Shown piece by piece: positions 22,484-35,744 of a stretch of DNA of 64,000 bases (position 1 is its first letter; the number at the start of each line of letters is the position of its first letter). Made by a program: the position numbers and the translations under genes. The notes under the pieces were generated by a model. It did not search any database. It was not told the origin of the DNA and worked only from the letters and a program-made list of their open reading frames with translations. Source of the DNA: Glandiceps talaboti (lineage: Eukaryota > Hemichordata > Enteropneusta > Spengelidae); the NCBI RefSeq assembly GCF_964340395.1, contig NC_135554.1, positions 5,978,475 through 6,042,474 on the forward strand. The letters run 5' to 3'.

Positions 22484-24867
22484 GTCACAATTCTTACCAT
22501 GGTTATCTTTAAAGCTGCAACTTAGCCTTTTTTTAAAATCTATTTGTTAGATAAAATAACTTAATGACTATATCCTGAACAGTACTGACTCACCATCAAT
22601 TTTTTGTAGTTGTTGTATACCATGACAAATCAATCGATGAATTCACTTTTGGGCCTGTACCCAAAACGGTGATCAGGATTTAAACCTGTTATTGCAATAC
22701 TAATTGATAAGATCGCCACTAATTAATATGTACAATGTCTTGCTTATTGGTATTTTAACACTTTTCAATGAATAGATGACTGTTGTTTGATCGAAAAAAA
22801 AATGACGTTACAGTTACAAACTAGTGCAGTTTTGACATGGCGACAGATTCAAAACCAAGCTTTCGCTCAAAATTTAAACTTGTCACTGCACCACCTAAGA
22901 GTAATTATATTGACAACTAGTTAACAGATACAATGTATTATTATAAGTAACTGACTAATTTTTAGTGAATATGTATTTAGTTACTAGATGAAAGCTTTAC
23001 AGGTTACAGTATATATTCAGATAACCCCTTTTTGCGTAATTCATGCATATAGTGCCATTCTAATATCTAAGAAGATGTTCGTAGGTTGTGTTTCTTTTCT
23101 TATTTTAAGAGAAAACCAGATTTAAACTGAACTCCTTCCGTAAGGGTATAGTCTTGCAATTTCATGATTTATTCAAGAAATTTAGCTCTATATCTGTGAT
23201 TCGTCAAGTCCCAATGAAAGTTAGTTGTCACAAATGTTGAAATGCCCGCCTCCTATCCTCGACTTCACTCGGCTTTCGTGATCCCTACACATCCGGGAAG
23301 TCGGTCGGTCTACTTGTTGCATGTAGACTATTTCACTACGGGAAAATTGTCAAAATTTTGTTGAGTGGCGCGCCCTCACTGTGCACTAATTATATAGAAG
23401 TCAATGTATAGGTCACCATTATTGAGTCGTGAAATTTTCTTCGTAGGCTAGGCGAGGCTTGTTCTATTTTCCATATTTTGACCACACACATTTGGGTATC
23501 AATAATAGATTATTACACTTGATAAATATATGAGAGTTATTATATCCTGAGATACAGAGCTAGATAAAAGATTATGTACAAGCCTTGCAACAAACAGCGG
23601 TAGTCTGTTATTGAGAGAAATCGGAAAAGAACACGGTTCGAGGTCAATATAATACCTCCCAAACTTCTAATCGAAAATCTAAAAGGACACGATTTCTCTT
23701 TATTCATCTGTGCATTAGTGTGTGAAATTTGAAAATAATATGTCCATATTTGATGAAATTGAAACAATGATAAATATTTCACCTGTTTGTGAACTCCGCG
23801 CTCACTGTCAACCCATTTTAAGGCCAAGAAAAAAAATTGTTTTCTGGTGAGTTTGAATCACTTAAATACCCTGCCCCGGTCTTCTTTTTTCTCGTGTTTT
23901 TCCAGCCAATGCAGAGTGCAGATTCAAGGGAAACACAAGATAAGGTTAGCACGAAACCCCTGAAAACAGAGTCTTTCAGAGAGGGGGGGGGGGAATCGAC
24001 CTCATGTATATTAATATATTAACGAGATAGACTACGACTTACTAGTCTTGTTTTCAAGTTCACTATCTTTCTAGACTGAATGAAAACATCTTGTCTTTCA
24101 AACTTTCCTATCTAAATCAAAGCTTCTCTAACTTTCTCTTATAACGTGTTTATCTGTTACATTTACTAATTTACAAAATATCAAAATACGCACTGCTAGA
24201 CAATTTAATACGTCTCCAAATCAGATGATAAACAATGGCATAATTCTACTTCTTTGTTACCATGGAAACCAGTACATGTAATAGAGACTTTGAAGTCTGC
24301 ATTGCCACTTTGGTATTCCATAGAAAGAGTAGTTGCTTAACCCACATGTTATTGACTGTACTATGTGCCAAATAGACAAATTCAGTCATTATTATTATTT
24401 TGTTATGCAACATTTTTATAATGCATTATGAATAAAAAAATATTGAATGTCATATTTTGTCGTTAATCATGTATATTGAAAATTTACTTTTGTACAAAAT
24501 AAGTTTGTTTTGTAAATAGTCCTCCCTCCTTACTATTGCAAATGCAATGTGACATCAAAGCTATTATTTTTCGCGGCCTAAAGCATAAGATATTTAGACC
24601 TGAACTTTCCATGTCCGTTAGTTCCGAAAGATAATTAACAGGTCATATATGTAAAACACAAGTTTAGATACTTCTGTCGGGGGGGGGGGGTGGTGATAAT
24701 TTTGGCAGCAGAGCAGCAGGGAGAGGGACATTGACATTGACAAGGTTGGCAGCAGACCAAGGGAATGGGTAGGGGAGGATGTGGCATGGGGGGGGGGGAG
24801 CTACTCCCCTTATTTGAGTATACGTATATGTGCATATGTAGTTCAAACGTCATGTGCATATGTACTT
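22484..24867. other. 3' flank and spacer, no further gene seen
   Basis: The 3' UTR of the transporter is probably within the first few hundred bases, but no convincing AATAAA was placed. G-runs occur at 23982-23990, 24679-24690 and 24790-24799. ORFs here are short and motif-free. Confidence 0.4.
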
Positions 24868-25663
24868 CAACAACTTTTTCGACAACTAGGGGACTTCCAA
24901 AACTACAGATATAGAGCTAAATAAACAATTATTATGTTCAAATGATACCAATAAGGAATCCTAACATTTGTTCCGTATGGATGGGTAGATGTATGTCTGT
25001 GTGTATATGTATCACTGTAAAATTTCATTAAAAAAACAAAACACCTGTTCAACTACATACTTAGATTGATATCCCAAAGTCCTTTCAGATTTCTTACAGT
25101 TTGACACACCCTTTTACCAAATGACTATATACCAACTACTATATCCAATATTTTTGCATTCCAGCAATTATTATGTGTAGGAAAAAAACTAAATATTACC
25201 CTTATGGACGGCATTCAGTTTAAAATCTGATTAAAAACGTAAACGGTGGGTTTCATATTAGTATGAAGCTTTGTAACAGTGTGTGTGATAATATTCTTAA
25301 ATGCGAAGCTCCAAAATATCACGATTTGAAGTTTGAATGAGAAATGTTACAGAATTGTGTGTGCGTGAATCTTCATCCTGCCCAACAACCAAAAGTGACA
25401 TTCCTTTGAAATCCTGTTTGTTGTATTACATTAAGAGCCTTGTGGGATTAGACTAAAAAGACAAAATAAAATGTCATATTTTTAGTTGTTCCTATCTTAT
25501 CTATGTGAATAAATTTACATATCAATGCAGTGTTGATCCAGGTTTCCGCCGTAAACACAATGTCTATTCAATCCCATTAAACAAAGCATTGAATTGTTCT
25601 TGATTACCTATTCATGATCCAAACAATATAATGTATTTGTTTATGGATTACATTGGTAGAGTA
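24868..25663 (+). repeat. ~0.8 kb direct repeat, first unit
   Basis: The block starting near ACAACTAGG and containing GAGCTAAATAAACAATTA, TTACCCTTATGGACGGCATT and TCCAGGTTTCCGCCGTAAAC recurs colinearly at 28560-29363 with modest divergence. It is non-coding as far as I can see. Confidence 0.85.
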
Positions 25664-28559
25664 GACTGAAGTTCATTTGTAGAAACTAATCTAGTATATA
25701 TACAGCCTGGTGTCACTATTGAATGACCTAGATTTTGACTTTACAAATGTTTACTGTTGCTATTAGCATGGTCTTATTACTAGGCACATATGTATGTCCT
25801 TTTAAAATTGTATCCACTTGCCTAACCATCCCTGTTGTTATCTTTGCAATATATATCCCCATTTGGAAGTTGCTATCAATTCATACTCATATTTTAACAT
25901 TCTGAATGACTAAGAAATGGCAAGTAAAGTCAGAAGGAACATTTGAACTGTTTATTTTATTGAATTTGCCCAAATTTCAGCGATAAACAATAATTCTCAT
26001 TCAGATACGCACTCATGGGTTTCCTAACCCTGCCATAGAGGGCGTCGATTAAATGTTTTTCATCTAATTGAAGACAGGGTCGTTTGGGTCATGAGAAACA
26101 GAATTAAGACTGTCCTTACATATACCTACCAATTACTGTTACCTTTCCAACATACATAATGTTCCGACTGTTGCTATGGACATGGTCTTGTTGATAGGCA
26201 TATTTGCATACATGTTTTGATTTTTTTTTTTGCCTGACTAGCCAAAAATGTTGTTATCTTTCCAAAACATACTGCCATTGTTGGCTGTTGCTAAGGCCAT
26301 ATAAATGGAGGTTGACTATAATAATGGATTCATGGGTTTTCATTGCCCAACCAATGGTTAAGAATAGGGTCTTGGAGCCAAATTTTATTTTTAGCCCCCT
26401 AAGACTAATTTTGAAGATAAAAATTGCCAACTTGTATTTTTTATATGTGGTCCTATAATGAACGTAACCATATATGTTTCATAAAATTAACATGCATTTC
26501 ACACGAAAACCCATATGCCCCTGCACTAGTTCCAGAACATCTGAAGTCTCCTAGCACATCCACATCGAATCACCAGGACATTCAGTCAACATAAACAAAA
26601 TTATGTAAATATTCTTGACACCGAAACCAGTTAAATGAAAGAAGGCATACACATCCGGGCACTTAAAACCATCATTAAACAGAGACGGAGGGCGATATAA
26701 ACTTTCAGGCACCGATGACTCCTTATTAGGCTCACCTGTCCATAACGTGTAAAGAATAGTGGGTCAATCGGTTGACAAAGGCTGAAGTGTGCAGTCGAAA
26801 ATTTCAGGTGAAAATTTTCAGTTGTGTTGGGAACAAAAGTTGAATTGAACATTACTAATGTATTGTTGTACATGTTAATTACACTAATAAACATGCATAT
26901 GGTTATCCATCAGATTGATGGTTATCTAACATGTTAATTACACTAATTAACACTTGTTTAACATACCCATATTCATTTATCGACTTATTCTTCAAAATAG
27001 AGAACATTGTCATAAAATAAAAATACCAGCAAAACCAAATAATAATGTATAGTGTAATAGTGTATATTAGATACAAGTACTCATATTAAATATAATTTAA
27101 AGTAAAATTATGGGGTTAAATTCAAAGGATCAGTTCTCTTCTGCAAGTGTTCCTGAGATGTAGCGTTTCAACAATATAAGGTCATTGTTTGCATATTATC
27201 TCCTCTATTGCTAGTTTAGGTCTAATATGTCTCCCTTTTCGGTCATTAGGTTATGATCACTAATTGTCAATTTACAAATAAGTTTCCTATGGGAATTGTT
27301 TGTGACATTATACAAATATTCTTCCATTTTGAATTTAGTTTTAGGTGTGCAATTCTTTGCCTCCCATAGATGAAATATATTGTTTATCTATCCTCTCTAG
27401 TATGTTATTCATGTTATGTCTGTTTCCATTATTTCAGTAATTTTCTATGTTCTCAGATCCACTTATGGTTTGTAGAGCAGTAGCCAGGCTGTTTTGTTAA
27501 CTATGTTTTATTTGCTAGCCTCACCGATAAGACTGTTTTCTTTTTTCGTACACACTCTCTGCCAGTATTTCACCATCATGTTATTAACAAAATTTTGACA
27601 GTGGTTGCCTACCTAGTCCCCCCTTAGTCTTTTGCTAGATCAAACTTAACGTTAGGTTGAAATTCAATCCCTAGATACTTATAGCTATGTACGATCTCGA
27701 TATCCAATTGATGTTTTAATAATCTATTATTTCTATTAAATATTAATACCTTTGTTTAATCTATATTGTTTAACCTGCATAGTTATCTGACAAGGGAGGT
27801 ATTTGGTGATGAAAGGGATGTAGTCAAATACTCCAATACTCATGACATACTACTCACAGTGGTATTCCAAAAATGTACACTAATTGTGCATTTTACATGT
27901 AATCTGCATTACTATTGTTTATCTTACTTTGGATTGGTTTGTTGATTGAAAAGTTCACTCAAAATCGAACGTCAATAACTATTTATGAACAGAAAATATG
28001 TAGGATTACTAATGTATTGTTTTACATGTTAATTACACTAATTAACACTTGTTTAACATTCGCATTTATCTAACAAGGATAATATTTAATGATGAAAGGA
28101 AGGTATTCAAGTACTCCAATATAAATTATTGACAGACATACTACTCTCATGGGCGTTCACAAAAATGTATACTTATTGTACGTTACATGTAATCTGTAAC
28201 CTTAACTAAAGTGATTAAATTACACACATTAAGTCTGTTTAAATTCAATAGGAATGTTTGTACAATCATATAGTGACTCAAAAGTAATTCATGACTTTAA
28301 GACCTACCATAGACATATGTTACTTGCATTGGTTTTTGAACAAATGATATTTAATGAAAATATTATTTTTTCACTAATTATGCTAATTAAGAAACGTCAT
28401 TTTTCGTCATGTTCCATCACTTAATTTTTTTTCTAGACTTTTGATATGTTATTCAGCATAAAATTCTGAGCAAGATGCATTTACAATAATTTCTGTTGCA
28501 ATTATGTCAAGGCTCGGCCTAAATTTCCGCTAGACTGATTGGAGTAGTAGCTGGCATTT
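25664..28559. repeat. Spacer with several smaller diverged repeats
   Basis: Related pairs include about 25747-25830 with 26165-26250 (TGTTGCTAT-CATGGTCTT) and 26860-26900 with 28005-28045 (TTACTAATGTATTGTT). Others are 27781-27913 with 28068-28200 (GATGAAAGG through ACTCCAATA) and 26416-26525 with 35047-35175 (AAAATTGCCAAC and TTTCACACGAAA). No gene was recognised. Confidence 0.5.
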
Positions 28560-29363
28560 CAACAACGTTTTCACAACTAGGTTTAAATGGGACTTCATAA
28601 AACACAAATACAGAGCTAAATAAACAATTAATATGTTCAAATGATAAGCAATCCCAACATTTGTTCCGTATGCATGGGTAAATGTATGTCTGTATGTGTA
28701 TCTCTGTAAAAAGTCATTTAAAAAACCATAACACCTGTTCCACTACATACTTAGATTGATATCACAAAGTCCTTTCAGATTTCTTATAGTTTTACACACC
28801 CTTTTTACCAATTGAGGGGTATATCATGTACTAATAGACTACTATAGCCAATATTTTTGCATTCCAGCAATTATTATGTGTAGGAACAAAAAACTAAATA
28901 TTACCCTTATGGACGGCATTCAGTTTAAAATCTGATTAAAAACGTTAACGGTGGGTTTCATATTAATATGAAGCTTTGTAACAGTGTGTGTGATAATATT
29001 CTTAAATGCGAAGCTCCAAAATATCACGATTTGAAGTTTGAATGAGAAATGTTACAGAATTGTGTGTGCGTGAATCTTCATCCTGCCCAACAACCAAAAG
29101 TGACATTCCTTTGAAATCCTGTTTGTTGTATTACATTAAGAGCCTTGTGGGATTAGACTAAAAAGACAAAATAAAATGTCATATTTTTAGTTGTTCCTAT
29201 CTTATCTATGTGAATAAATTTACATATCAATGCGGTGTTGATCCAGGTTTCCGCCGTAAACACAATGTCTATTCAATCCCATTAAACAAAGCATTGAATT
29301 TTTCTAGATTTCCTATTCATGATCCAAACAATAGAATGTATTTGTTTGTGGATTGCATTGTTC
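28560..29363 (+). repeat. ~0.8 kb direct repeat, second unit
   Basis: Second unit of the repeat at 24868-25663, about 3.7 kb downstream in the same orientation. After CATGATCCAAACAATAGAATG the units diverge. A short ORF (29210-29437) across this end is not conserved in the first unit. Confidence 0.85.
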
Positions 29364-30797
29364 ATACGTGTATTACCATCAGGCACAATAAAAAAAAATA
29401 CTTGTTTCCAAAAATAATACTTCAGAAAATAGGGTAGGTAGGTCTGAATTTCATTTTATTTTACTTTAATTTATTGTAAATTATTTCGACACCAATATAA
29501 TATACTTCGACACAATACTTTCGCGAGAGTTTGATGAGATTTAAAAGAAGTAAATGAAGTCAATTATAAGTTAAGTCGACGAACACGTTATGCTGACTGT
29601 ACTGTAATGGACATAATCTAAAAAGACCCGGTTTCTCCCTGATTTCTTTAAGTGACAACAGATGAGGCTAAGGCATGAAGGTGCACATTGAAATAGAAAT
29701 AATTGTTGTCATTTTACCCTTTTGCATGCAAACGAAAATGTTTAGGGTCGGGGGCATAAACTAGGGTTGGTCGAGTTATCGGAAACACAATATTGTTTTT
29801 ATTTGGCCTATTCGAAAAGGAAGCCTATATTTAGCGAGGCACAATACATAAAGTTTGCATTCTATTCCCTGACTTTTAAACTTCGTGGTGAAGTCTGTGC
29901 TACTGACTGGTACGTATCATTTATTGGTGTTATCTATCGTTATCAGCTTATCGCAATATAATCATTTATGATGTTTTCTTTTGTTTACCTGGTATCATGA
30001 TTTTACCTCGTAATGTAATAAATTTTGGGGCGAGAACTGTTCACTTAATTGTTTTTGGTTCCTGGCAAATTTTTCCTATAGGTAACAATGTCGCCAAAAC
30101 GTGAAAAAAAACTGTATTTAAAGCCGTTCTCAGCAGTGCCTTCATAGTTGTTGGGTTTGAACAGCCTTGCAGGAACGTATGGACTATATTGATTCGTATA
30201 TTAAATGCCTTGATGTTTTAACGTCACTTTTAAAACATTCACATATCTCGGAATGTTTGTTTTTGTGAACTAAGGAAATGTTCAGTAGGCAAATGTTAGG
30301 GTGTCACAGCAACCATCTGGTTTACACGGATGGCATAGTACTGATTTGTCCGTCAGTTATGTTCAAGATTCGTAAACAGTTCGGAGAGCAGTGTGACATC
30401 ACAAAACGGAATGTATCTGTCCCTTTGACCCAGGTAATTATTTGGGTGTGGGAGGAATTGCAATTAATAATTTGTCAAATGCGGACGATATGTATCACAT
30501 CTCTTCAGCTATCAAAGGTCTCAGTAAACATCTCTGTGAACATTATATGTTGATAATCTTGATAATCAAAGTTAGATATCCTTTTTAACCGTTACGCTAC
30601 AATATCAACCTTTGTACACTTTAAGTCGTCCACAACTTGAAAACTTTTGTTATTCCCGATCAACCTTTGTGGAAATTTTCTCGAATTCGTATCTAATTTT
30701 AATTACTTGAGACATTTTTTAAGTGATGACTTGATAGACAATTAAGATATCAACTATATCTACATCTGCAGATTTCATGTTTACAGATAACACAAAG
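29364..30797. other. No gene seen
   Basis: AT-rich spacer upstream of the secreted peptide gene. The 91-codon ORF at 30278-30553 has no recognisable feature. Confidence 0.4.
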
Positions 30798-30804
30798 TAT
30801 AAAA
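30798..30804 (+). promoter_or_regulatory. Candidate TATA box of the peptide gene
   Basis: TATAAAA lies 124 bp upstream of the ATG at 30928, a plausible distance if the 5' UTR is about 100 bases. Other TATA-like strings exist in this AT-rich region, so the call is tentative. Confidence 0.3.
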
Positions 30805-30927
30805 TGTACTTTCAGCATCGATGCGTGTATCATATCTTCTTTCCGTATTAAACATTTTGTGTTCGAATATAATCCAATATAACATGAAGGACAATTTTCT
30901 CACTCTCATTCAGATACAAAGATAACA

Positions 30928-31499
30928 ATGAAGACAGCTTTGGTTTTGTTGCTGAGTTTGGCACTGGTGCTGTCACTTTTTGTTAGAGATAGCGAAGAGT
31001 CGAGTCGACGTCGACGAAGACACGCAGGTATGGGATTAAAAGAAACTCAGGAGGAGATTGAAGTAGAAGAGGAAGTCTTGCAAGATATGATGTAAGTTTG
31101 GGATTGTGATAACGTCTGGATATATACATGTATGGCTAATTAAAAGATGACCACAACAATTACATGTATTTATTACTTTTGTAAATCAAACATTTTCTAC
31201 TAAAGATTCTTCTTTGCCTGTCTTTGTGCTAATCGATGGTGTTCACTCTATAAACTCAAATGCTTTTGGGGTGTAAAATACTAGAAACACACAATTAACT
31301 GTGTGAGTTGGAGTTGTGCTTTGACAAAGATGGCTTAGACTTGCTGGAGCCAAAGTCGTCAATTGTGGGGTAAAATCGAAGAGTAGTAAAAAAAACTTAC
31401 CAAGAGATAATATGGTATAGCTAATAATAATTTTGCACAATCGAGTTTGCAATACATGAACATTTTCCTGTATACAAAATAAATACTAATTATTGTTGC

Positions 31500-31531
<32 letters not shown>

Positions 31532-32440
31532 GATAAAACAAGAAATATCATAAAGTAAGATAAGTAACGTCTGTGTAATTAACAGTAAGTAATACAATTA
31601 AAATGTAATCGGTGAACGTGCAACCAGCACGAATTCAAACGACAAAGCTCATTTATTATTAAAGTATGCAGTTGAAATTGGTATTATATGTCAAAATGAC
31701 ATAGAATGTGTAGAAACAATGTGAGGAACTGTGGAATGGGAAATACATATTGAAATCATATGGATATACTCAGTTCTTAGTGAGCTTGACTGACCTGGAA
31801 CAAAATAACATGAAAATTCAATTAGTTGAGACTGATCTACCGTAGAAGACTTAATTTCAATTTCGATGAATCATGATGGGCAAATTGTGTCTTTAACGAG
31901 CTCAATTCCATTAGTGAAGAGTCTTCATAAACATGACAAAATTGTCCGGAATTGACCAAACTCTGTGAACATTTATATTGATCAAATATAAAAACAAAAT
32001 TTTTCAGATTAAATATGAATATAATAGGTCCAAGAGATGAAAACAGGTTAAAGGGTTCCTGGTCAATCTATTTCGCTACAACCAAACAAATACATGGAAT
32101 GTTTAAGATACAGTTACAACGTTGCTGTACATCGCATCCTGTAACATTCCGGCAGTATAATGACTATACATGCACAGCAGGAAAAAGTGAGTAGGAGAGG
32201 GAACGGAGTATAGATTCAACCATCCCAACCACTGTTTTCTTTGTTTGAATTCAAACTTCAGTGAGGCAGACAATAAGCAATTGTTCATTAAACCTATTAA
32301 TCTGTCAATGATGTTTAAAACTTCATACTCATTCAAATTTGCTTTTTCGCTTATCACACAGAGAGGTCATGAAGGACGAATTGCTGGCGAGCAAAGCAGA
32401 ACGTGTCCTGGAAGAGGTCCTGGAAGAGGTCCAGAAATAA
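30928..32440 (+). CDS. Two-exon gene for an 80-residue secreted peptide precursor
   Basis: Exon 1 coding is 30928-31091 and ends at a consensus donor GTAAGT (31092); exon 2 coding is 32362-32440 after the acceptor CTTATCACACAG. The joined frame is phase-consistent and gives 80 residues. Residues 1-18 (MKTALVLLLSLALVLSLF) form a signal peptide. Residues 21-31 (DSEESSRRRRR) end in five arginines, a typical proprotein-convertase site. The remainder (HAGMGLKETQ at 32-41, then a run of Glu/Val/Leu ending LEEVLEEVQK) is strongly acidic and probably an amphipathic helix, with no cysteines. Reading past the donor gives TAA after two codons, which supports the splice. The 1.27 kb intron holds a (TTG)n tract. 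The layout suits a neuropeptide, hormone-like or antimicrobial precursor, but I recognise no family. Confidence 0.7.
31491..31531. repeat. (TTG)n microsatellite in the peptide-gene intron
   Basis: About 12 TTG units between the two exons. Confidence 0.95.
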
Positions 32441-32569
32441 GACTTGGGCTATTAAATTGAATACATAACCACTAATATTATTCTGTCAAATATATTATTA
32501 TTCTAGCTATACTGTTAGGAATATAATCGTTTGTAAACGGTGATGGTGTATAAAAACATCTATAATTTT

Positions 32570-32575
32570 AATAAA
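32570..32575 (+). terminator. Candidate polyadenylation signal of the peptide gene
   Basis: AATAAA lies 130 bp after the stop codon at 32438-32440 and is followed by T-rich sequence, a suitable position for the 3' end. Confidence 0.45.
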
Positions 32576-32579
32576 TTGC

Positions 32580-34617
32580 TTTCAAAATCTAATATTTACT
32601 CTGCTTGCATTGACTCAATTTTCAAAGTGGAGGTATGTAAGTGATGCACACTGGCCAGAAGCATTTCTTTCTATTTTCTTTCCTTTAAAACTCATTCTTC
32701 AGTGAGACCTATGCTAGAACGTTGTATACAAGCTTCACATTAGCATGCACGAGATCGAGAAGATCTTCCCATATGTTTATGCCGGTTGGTGTGAGAAAGG
32801 GTATACTTTTCATAAGGTGGTCATATGAGAAAGGGTCGGGTGAATCAAAACTGGCGTTAATTAACAGAGACTATGCAATCAACACTGGAAGCATTTCAAC
32901 CTCGTGTATCTACTTTCAAAACTTCTGTAAACTCATCGCTCATGCCGCACTAGATCTAGGGCTAGCTTCCCCTGGGAGCCTTGGCTTTTAGTGACTTATT
33001 AGACTAATTAAAATGCAACTTGGTATCAGAAAGGGTATACTTTTTGCATAAAATTGGTATCACAACACATTGGGTTTCAATGTTTGTGAGGAGCCTCCCC
33101 GTAAAGTTACTCATGGAGTTACACCCCCCCCCCCCCCCGCTCTCTTTATTTACGGAATCACGACTCTTTGAAATTCCCCTCACCTGTTCACCCCTGACGG
33201 ATCTGAAATTTGGCACGGTATGAACCGAACAGTACCAGTACGGTGGCGAGATCTGAAGAGTTTACTAGAAATCGAGTAAGACGGCGAACGATATAGCAAT
33301 TCCATGCTAGAAATGTATATATAGTTTTGGGACGAGTGATCACTACCAAGGTGATGACTAGTACCCTCATAATTTTAGGAATTAGAAATCACACACATGT
33401 GGAATATAAGCTTATGGGAACGGGCAGAATTTACGTATTGGGGGGGGGGGAGGAGAAAATGGTGACACAGAATAAAATGATTGCTGATACATTGAGAGGG
33501 GAAAACATGGAATTGTGGGGGAGGGGTGCATATTGTGTGAGTCAAAATTAAATGAATTGTTGGTATAGTGGATAGCACAAACATTTGAGTGTTGGGGTGT
33601 GGGCAAGTCATTCACAGTATTGCATGGGTGTCGGCTGGCGGACAAGTTGCAGCCCAGTGGGAGGGAGGTCAGAATGATAGGGTACATAATAACAGCTAAA
33701 CACCCCCCCCACACACACACACACAATTTTTTGGGGGGCGGCTCTATTAAAAGACACAATTTTTGGTCTGAAACAACATATATAATTACTGAAAACTACA
33801 ACTTTGCACCTGACACTTCTTCGGATTACCCCGGGCGGATTACTTGCATGGGATTGGCGGCCCAGACACGTGATAAATCCACTGCGCAAAGTTATGCGCA
33901 TATAGTTGCACAATGGTTCGTCTATTGTCTACATATGGGTGAACAAAAGTAAGCCCTTTGGATGTATATGACTAAAACGATCGTCAAAAGTTAGTGTACC
34001 GCAATAGAGCAAGAAAATATAAACATTCTCACCATAATAACACATAGATATACTTCATTTTCATCAATTGAAATACGTGTTCTGCTCTTTTTCAAAACCA
34101 AAACGAAAAAGTTATTTTCGTCCCTCTAAAATCAAGCTGTCATTTATTGGCAAAAACACCTTCAGTTTTATTAAAAGTCTGGCCACAATTTTGAGAGTCT
34201 GGCGTTTATACTTTTCTCAAGGAAGGATAAGATGCTATCTCGGCGATGGTGTTGTGCACCAAGAAATCTGTGCATGCACTCGTACTTTCCATGGCCACTG
34301 AACTGACCCCTGCAAGATTATCACTGTAAGCGACTTATAGCTAACAACACAAGTGAGGAGGACACGTTTCTAAGCAATGCAAAATATGATAAAAAACGAT
34401 ATTTTCTACACGACAGAAACTCCATATTCAATAGAAGACAGTAATTTCCCTATTTATACTTTTCATTCACAAATTTGGTTGTTTAGCGTACATTTTGCTC
34501 ACTTCTGCATTCAACGGGGTTTGCATGCACCATTTTGACCTCGAAACAGGACGCACATACGAATCATATAACCACAGGGTAAAGGACCAATGATCAATTT
34601 TGTACTCGCGATTTTCC
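32580..34617. other. Spacer with C/G homopolymers, no gene seen
   Basis: Contains two copies of GAAAGGGTATACTTTT (near 32796 and 33030), homopolymer C at 33123-33138 and G at 33440-33450. There is one degenerate transposon end (33415-33460). ORFs such as 33375-33611 and 33412-33759 run through C-rich simple sequence and are not credible. Confidence 0.45.
33415..33460 (+). mobile_element. Solo, diverged end of the TIR transposon family
   Basis: GGGAACGGGCAGAATTTACG followed by a G homopolymer and AGGAGAAAAT parallels the left end of the element at 14128 (GGGACCGGACAGAATTTACG, G-run, GGGGAGAAATT). No matching right end was found nearby, so it is a fragment or a degenerate non-autonomous relative. 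Confidence 0.5.
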
Positions 34618-34812
34618 GGATTTCTAATATTAGTTTCTGTATATTTCAAATAAGGTTTTAAATACTGTTTCCTCTTACTGTTTTTTCTATTTCCTACCTG
34701 ATATCAATGTCTTATCTGAGTTTATCAGCTTTGCATTAATTAGTAGCTTGCTAGAACAAACTCACTATTTGCCCAAATTAACGCATTATGCCGTGAGTGT
34801 AAACATCTACTG
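34618..34812 (+). repeat. Third copy of a segment found inside the 1.3 kb element
   Basis: Diverged similarity to 1745-1950 and 47518-47716: CTTATC-GA-TTATCAGCTTT, CATTAATTAGT-GCTTG and GCATTATGC-GTGAGTGTAAA occur in the same order. It is more diverged than copies A and B are from each other, so it is an older dispersed repeat. Confidence 0.7.
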
Positions 34813-35744
34813 ATCCGACTAAATGGTAATACACCGTGTATTATAAAGACACCATAATTTATAATATTGTGATTAAAATGCAAAATTATACAACTGTCTA
34901 CAAGTTTATAGTCTACAGGATGCCCATTAGTACATTTATACAGATATAAAGCAATCATACAGTTCACATATTTTAATTTGCCATCAATATACAGACAAAT
35001 CATGATTTTACATCATTTATGAAATTGCTGCAAAAATTACCCTTAATATTGAAATAAAAATTGCCAACATATATTTTTTAATTGCTCAGATGATGGGGAA
35101 CACAATGAGATACGTTGGCAAAAATTAACCTGAATTTCACACGAAACCCCAAAATCTGCCATATGCCCCCGCATATAGTTTCATGAATATTAACATTCCT
35201 TTGTTTTAATTTAGCTCATTTACCTAAACTGACCTCTCAACTCTGAACAAAGTAAACACAGTATGCACAGTTTAGAATAAACTTCATCTCAGTCATGAAA
35301 ACTAAACAAATTTGACATGTGATCTATCAAATCAGATCTTTGGTACTTGACAACCGTTACAGTACACTGTATACAAGTTGCTAAAAACAAGGGTAATATG
35401 CTTACCCAGCAATTGCTAAAGATACTATCTCTAGTACATTTGTCAAAGCCGAGTGTCTTGGTTTATGTACATATATATGCCCACTTCGTAAAATATATCC
35501 TGTAGTGACATAGACAAAGCATACGTTTTATTTGCTATGAGGGCGCACTTACCTCTAAATGTTTGAGGATACACCCCCCCCCCCCGCATGCTGTCCAGCT
35601 GTGGTTGTATTACTGGTTGTATGGTTGAGTATACAGGTTGTGTACCACACATTTGTGTTGTACAGGTAGTGGTGGCTGTGTACCATACATCTGATGTTGG
35701 GGAGGAGGTGGCAAAGACGACACCCTGATGACTGGTCGAGTTGA
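34813..35744. other. Spacer; Gln/Pro/Thr-rich minus-strand frame of uncertain meaning
   Basis: A minus-strand ORF at 35443-35814 has a low-complexity centre (TATTTCTTQMCGTQPV) from a GGTTGTAT/GTACAGG-type repeat, and continues into the repeat unit starting at 35745. It could be a decayed exon of whatever gave rise to that repeat family. I do not call it a gene. Confidence 0.3.

Noticed and set aside
33553-33625. tRNA-derived SINE (TGGTATAGTGGATAGCAC resembles an A box)
   Set aside because: No B box at the expected distance and no cloverleaf; the match is too short to support.
33375-33913. Overlapping minus-strand ORFs rich in Pro, His and Cys
   Set aside because: Generated by C/A-rich simple sequence and homopolymers, with no motif.
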